Source: Stenotrophomonas sp. (lineage in GTDB: Bacteria; Pseudomonadota; Gammaproteobacteria; Xanthomonadales; Xanthomonadaceae). From it: DNA of 9,731 nucleotides. Under the pieces are notes generated by a model, which did not search any database, was not told where the DNA came from, and saw only the letters and a list, made by a program, of their open reading frames with translations. The position numbers and the translations under genes are program-made. The stretch lies in contig DMZT01000249.1 of the NCBI GenBank assembly GCA_003484865.1, forward strand, positions 1-9,731, given 5' to 3'. Numbering within the stretch: position 1 is the first letter of the stretch; each line of letters opens with the position of its first letter. This document shows, piece after piece, positions 7,195 to 9,731 of the stretch.

Positions 7195-7613
7195 TGCGGT
7201 TGCACTCCCAGACGCTCCCACAGCACCGGCGGGCACAGGTAGAGCATTTCATTGGTGGCCGCGTCGACCGCGACCTGGATGGTGTGGGCGCGGGTCAGCG
7301 TGGTACCGCTTTCCGCATCCACGATGTCGTAGGCGATCTTCAGGCGGTTTTCCCACTCGGTGATCGTGGCGCGCACGCGCAGCGCCTGGCCGTACAGCAA
7401 CGGCCGGATGTACTTGACCCGCGCATCGACCACCGGCCACAGGTAGCCCGAATCGCGCATCTGCGGGTAGTCGTAATCGTGGCGCTGCAGCAGTGCGCAG
7501 CGCGCGATCTCGAAATACTTGAAGTAATTGCCATGCCAGACCACTTCCATGGCGTCGCAGTCATGGAACGCCGGCGACAGCGTCACCTCGAAGCTCAGAT
7601 CAGGCGTGGACAT
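7191..7613 (-). CDS. Hotdog acyl-CoA/acyl-ACP thioesterase, 4HBT (FadM/YbgC) type
   Basis: This 140-residue single-domain protein has the usual length of 4-hydroxybenzoyl-CoA-thioesterase family members. The active-site helix region reads FHDCDAMEVVWHGNYFKYFE (16-35), matching the family pattern with Asp20 as the likely catalytic acid and His27 and Asn29 in the xHxNY segment. VKYIRPLLYGQALRV (67-81) is also typical. It would hydrolyse aryl- or polyenoyl-thioesters in the cytoplasm, either to release stalled chains or to recycle carrier protein. APE clusters carry a comparable thioesterase (ApeK-like) whose role is not the main product release, as far as I recall. The ATG at 7613 lies 4 nt after GGGAG and overlaps the ammonia-lyase by 14 nt, so the two are likely translationally coupled. 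Confidence 0.88.
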   Translation of the reverse strand: MSTPDLSFEVTLSPAFHDCDAMEVVWHGNYFKYFEIARCALLQRHDYDYPQMRDSGYLWPVVDARVKYIRPLLYGQALRVRATITEWENRLKIAYDIVDAESGTTLTRAHTIQVAVDAATNEMLYLCPPVLWERLGVQPQ

Positions 7614-9156
7614 ACAACTCCCAGCGCTGTGCGCGGATATCGTTCAGCAGGGCGCGCAGCTCGCCATCCAGCGCGCGGTCTTCCTCGATCAGCGCGATGC
7701 GCTCGGACAGGTCCTGGTACATCGCGGCCAGATCGCCGTGCAACGTCGCTTTCATGCCGACACGCTCGCGCAGGGCCACGCCCTGGCGGGCAGTGATCAG
7801 CAGCGCGGCGACGACCTGTTCGGTCAGTTCGATCACGCGCAGGCAATCGCGCGCGGCGATGGTGCCCATGCTGACCTTGTCCTGGTTGTGGCATTCGGTG
7901 GAACGCGAGAACACCGAGGCCGGCATGGTCTGCTTGAGCGCTTCGGCGGTCCACGCCGAGACACTGATCTGCAGCGCCTTCAGGCCATGGTTGATCGCGG
8001 CACGCTCACCGGTGGCGGCCGACAGGTTGGCCGGCAGACCGTGGTTGAAGCGCGCATCCACCACCAGCGCCATCTGCCGATCAAGCAGATCGGCCAGGTT
8101 GGCGATGGTGTTCTTCAGCGCATCCATGGCGAAGGCGATGTGGCCGCCATAGAAATGGCCGCCGTGCAGGATGCGCTCGCCCTCGACATCGATCAGCGGG
8201 TTGTCGTTGGCGCTGTTGAGTTCGGTTTCGATCAGCTGGCGGAAGAACGGCAGCGCGTCCTGCACCACCCCGATCACGTGCGGGGCGCAGCGCAGCGAGT
8301 AACGGTCCTGCAGCCGCTGTTCGTTGCGCGGCGGGCGATCGCTGTGCAGGTCCTGGCGCAGGCGCGCCGCGATCTGCGTCTGCCCCGGGTGCGGCTTGGC
8401 GGCGAACAGCATTTCATCGAAGTGGTGCGCGTTGCCGTCGCTGGCCAGCACGTTGAACGCGGTCAGGCGCGTCGCCAGCCTGGTCAGGTAATCGGCACGG
8501 TCATAGGCCAGGCAGGCCAGCGCGGTCATCACGGCGGTGCCGTTCATGATCGCCAGGCCTTCCTTGGGGCGCAGCCGGAGCGGGGTCATGCCGATCTCGG
8601 CCAGCACCTCGGCCGCCGCGCGGCGCGCGCCCTGGTACATCACCTCGCGCTCGCCACACAGCACCGCAGCCACGTAGGACAGCGGGGTCAGATCGCCACT
8701 GGCACCGACCGAACCCTCGGCCGGGATCAGCGGCAGCACGTCGTGGCGCAGCAGCGCGGCCAGGCCCTGCAGCAGCGGATGGCTGACGCCGGACATGCCA
8801 CGCACCAGCGAGGCCAGGCGTGCAGCGATCACCGCACGGGTCTCCTGCGGATCCAGGAAACGGCCCAGGCCACAGCCGTGGTAGGTGAACAGGTGGTGCG
8901 GCAGCTCGGCCACCAGCGCCGGCGGAATGTTCACCGTGCACGAATCGCCGTAGCCGGTGGTCACCCCGTAGATGACGCCATCCTCGCGCAGCAGGCGATC
9001 AAGGAAATCCGCGCCGCGCTGGATGCGCGCGGTGAATGCCGCATCGTCGGTGACGACGGCCTGGACCTGGCGCTGCGACAGCGCGACCACGTCTTCGATG
9101 GTCAGCGGCGCATCGCCGAAGCGGACGGAGGGTGCCTGATCGGCCTTACTTGCCAT
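7600..9156 (-). CDS. Aromatic amino acid ammonia-lyase (MIO family), probably tyrosine/phenylalanine type
   Basis: This 518-residue cytosolic enzyme belongs to the histidine/phenylalanine/tyrosine ammonia-lyase family. The self-forming MIO cofactor triad is Ala152-Ser153-Gly154 in GSVGASGDLTPLS. Catalytic Tyr63 (YGVTTGYG), Asn206 (IMNGTA), Tyr286 and Arg289 (QDRYSLRC) are present, so it should be active. Automatic annotation would say histidase (HutH). Two sites disagree: the histidase QED glutamate is replaced by HNQDKVSM (423-430), as in phenylalanine/tyrosine lyases, and the substrate-selectivity pair is Tyr92-His93 instead of Ser-His. From memory, the MIO and Tyr63/His93 numbering equals that of the tyrosine aminomutase SgcC4. 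No hut genes lie nearby. The likely product is 4-coumarate or cinnamate, a starter for the aryl polyene. The ATG at 9156 overlaps the acyltransferase by 11 nt. Confidence 0.9.
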   Translation of the reverse strand: MASKADQAPSVRFGDAPLTIEDVVALSQRQVQAVVTDDAAFTARIQRGADFLDRLLREDGVIYGVTTGYGDSCTVNIPPALVAELPHHLFTYHGCGLGRFLDPQETRAVIAARLASLVRGMSGVSHPLLQGLAALLRHDVLPLIPAEGSVGASGDLTPLSYVAAVLCGEREVMYQGARRAAAEVLAEIGMTPLRLRPKEGLAIMNGTAVMTALACLAYDRADYLTRLATRLTAFNVLASDGNAHHFDEMLFAAKPHPGQTQIAARLRQDLHSDRPPRNEQRLQDRYSLRCAPHVIGVVQDALPFFRQLIETELNSANDNPLIDVEGERILHGGHFYGGHIAFAMDALKNTIANLADLLDRQMALVVDARFNHGLPANLSAATGERAAINHGLKALQISVSAWTAEALKQTMPASVFSRSTECHNQDKVSMGTIAARDCLRVIELTEQVVAALLITARQGVALRERVGMKATLHGDLAAMYQDLSERIALIEEDRALDGELRALLNDIRAQRWELYVHA

Positions 9157-9731
9157 GAGATGCCTGATCCCAGAAGGGGAAGAAATTGAACCAGTCCAAG
9201 GGTGCCTGGGTGACCTGAACTTCCAGCCACCGGGCGAAATGTTCAGCCTGCGCGGTCAGCGCGGCGTCACGCGAACCGCGCGGCAATACGATGCGATCGG
9301 TGAACTGTTCAAAGCGCACCTGGTAGCCGCGGCCATGATGCAGGCAGGCCATGGTGTAGACCGGACAGGCCAGCGCCGCAGCGAGCACATAGGCGCCGAT
9401 CGGGAACTGCGCGGTGTGGCCGAGGAACGAGGCCGGTACCGTGCGCCCGCCGCGCAGCGGCACGCGATCGCCGACGATGGCCACAAAGCCCCCCGCCTCG
9501 ACCCGGCGCTGCAGCTCGACGGCGGTGGCCGGGCCCATGTCGGTCACCTGCAGCAGTTCCACCGAGGCCAGCGGATCGAGCCGCTGCATCAGCCGGTTGA
9601 AACGCTGCGCGTGCGCGGTGTGCACCAGCACGGTGATGTGGAAGCCGGGCACCTGCTCGGCCAGCACCTGGCACAACTCCAGGCAGCCGATATGCGCGGT
9701 GAGGATCAGGCCACCCTCCGTCCGCTTCGGC
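9146..9731 (-). CDS. Lysophospholipid acyltransferase-like protein (LpxL/HtrB family), C-terminal part
   Basis: The frame is open to the right edge, so the N-terminus is missing. About 194 residues are visible of a family that is usually near 300 residues as a stand-alone protein. The first visible part contains TAHIGCLELC, an HxxxxE motif (His...Glu) like the catalytic pair of LpxL/LpxM acyltransferases. GDRVPLRGG, then FLGHTAQFPIGAYVLA, follow as in the second half of these enzymes. It should be bound to the inner face of the cytoplasmic membrane. In aryl polyene clusters such an acyltransferase is thought to transfer the polyene to a lipid anchor. In some clusters it is fused behind a glycosyltransferase domain, which cannot be judged here. 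An internal TTG at 9676 is not a real start, because the catalytic motif lies upstream of it. The stop is TAA. Confidence 0.87.
   Translation of the reverse strand, partial: PKRTEGGLILTAHIGCLELCQVLAEQVPGFHITVLVHTAHAQRFNRLMQRLDPLASVELLQVTDMGPATAVELQRRVEAGGFVAIVGDRVPLRGGRTVPASFLGHTAQFPIGAYVLAAALACPVYTMACLHHGRGYQVRFEQFTDRIVLPRGSRDAALTAQAEHFARWLEVQVTQAPLDWFNFFPFWDQASHGK

Noticed and set aside
7600..9156. Histidine utilisation (hut) gene
   Set aside because: The overall family fits, but key residues are of the phenylalanine/tyrosine type, and no hutU, hutG, hutI or hutC lies beside it.
7528..9189. Plus-strand open frame of 553 codons covering the ammonia-lyase
   Set aside because: It is the antisense shadow of a gene with clear catalytic motifs. 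The translation is rich in Arg, Gln, His and Gly and has no family motif, as expected from GC-rich codon bias.
1..9731. Mobile element, CRISPR array or tRNA
   Set aside because: I saw no transposase, inverted or direct repeat array or cloverleaf. Essentially every base is used by the overlapping minus-strand genes.

Overview
The window is GC-rich and fully coding. It reads as the interior of one long minus-strand operon for an aryl polyene (APE) pigment of the xanthomonadin type. The combination of type II fatty-acid-synthase-like enzymes, an aromatic amino acid ammonia-lyase, a flavin-dependent halogenase-like protein, a LolA-like carrier, an MMPL/RND-type exporter, a small lipoprotein and an LpxL-type acyltransferase is the gene content known from APE and xanthomonadin loci. 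High GC plus the halogenase suggest a gammaproteobacterium of the Xanthomonadaceae/Lysobacteraceae (Xanthomonas, Stenotrophomonas or Lysobacter-like). The genus is an inference and was not tested.

In transcription order (right to left) the window holds: the 3' part of a lysophospholipid-acyltransferase-like gene (9731-9146); an MIO ammonia-lyase (9156-7600); a hotdog 4HBT-type thioesterase (7613-7191); a LolA-like periplasmic carrier (7194-6574); an MMPL-family exporter (6581-4236); a halogenase-like FAD enzyme (4192-2951); a DUF3261-like lipoprotein (2963-2412); a ketosynthase (2415-1228); a non-canonical hotdog dehydratase (1231-770); an FabG-like ketoreductase (773-42); and the first 14 codons of a second ketosynthase (42-1). 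Nine of the ten junctions overlap by 1-14 nt. The only gap is 43 nt, between the exporter and the halogenase-like gene. I saw no promoter, terminator, RNA gene, repeat or mobile element, so transcription probably starts beyond the right edge and continues past the left edge.

How the genes work together (family knowledge plus inference): the ammonia-lyase would supply an aryl-acrylate such as 4-coumarate as starter. The ketosynthase, ketoreductase and dehydratase would extend it with malonyl units into a conjugated polyene on an acyl carrier protein. The halogenase-like enzyme may halogenate the aryl head, since xanthomonadins are brominated. The acyltransferase would join the polyene to a lipid anchor. 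The exporter, LolA-like carrier and lipoprotein could then carry the product across the envelope to the outer membrane. The expected acyl carrier proteins, aryl-ACP ligase, chain-length factor and second dehydratase are not in this window.

The class of system is known. The points most worth a second look are the tyrosine/phenylalanine-lyase rather than histidase signature of the lyase, the intact halogenase motifs, and the dedicated Lol-like export set.
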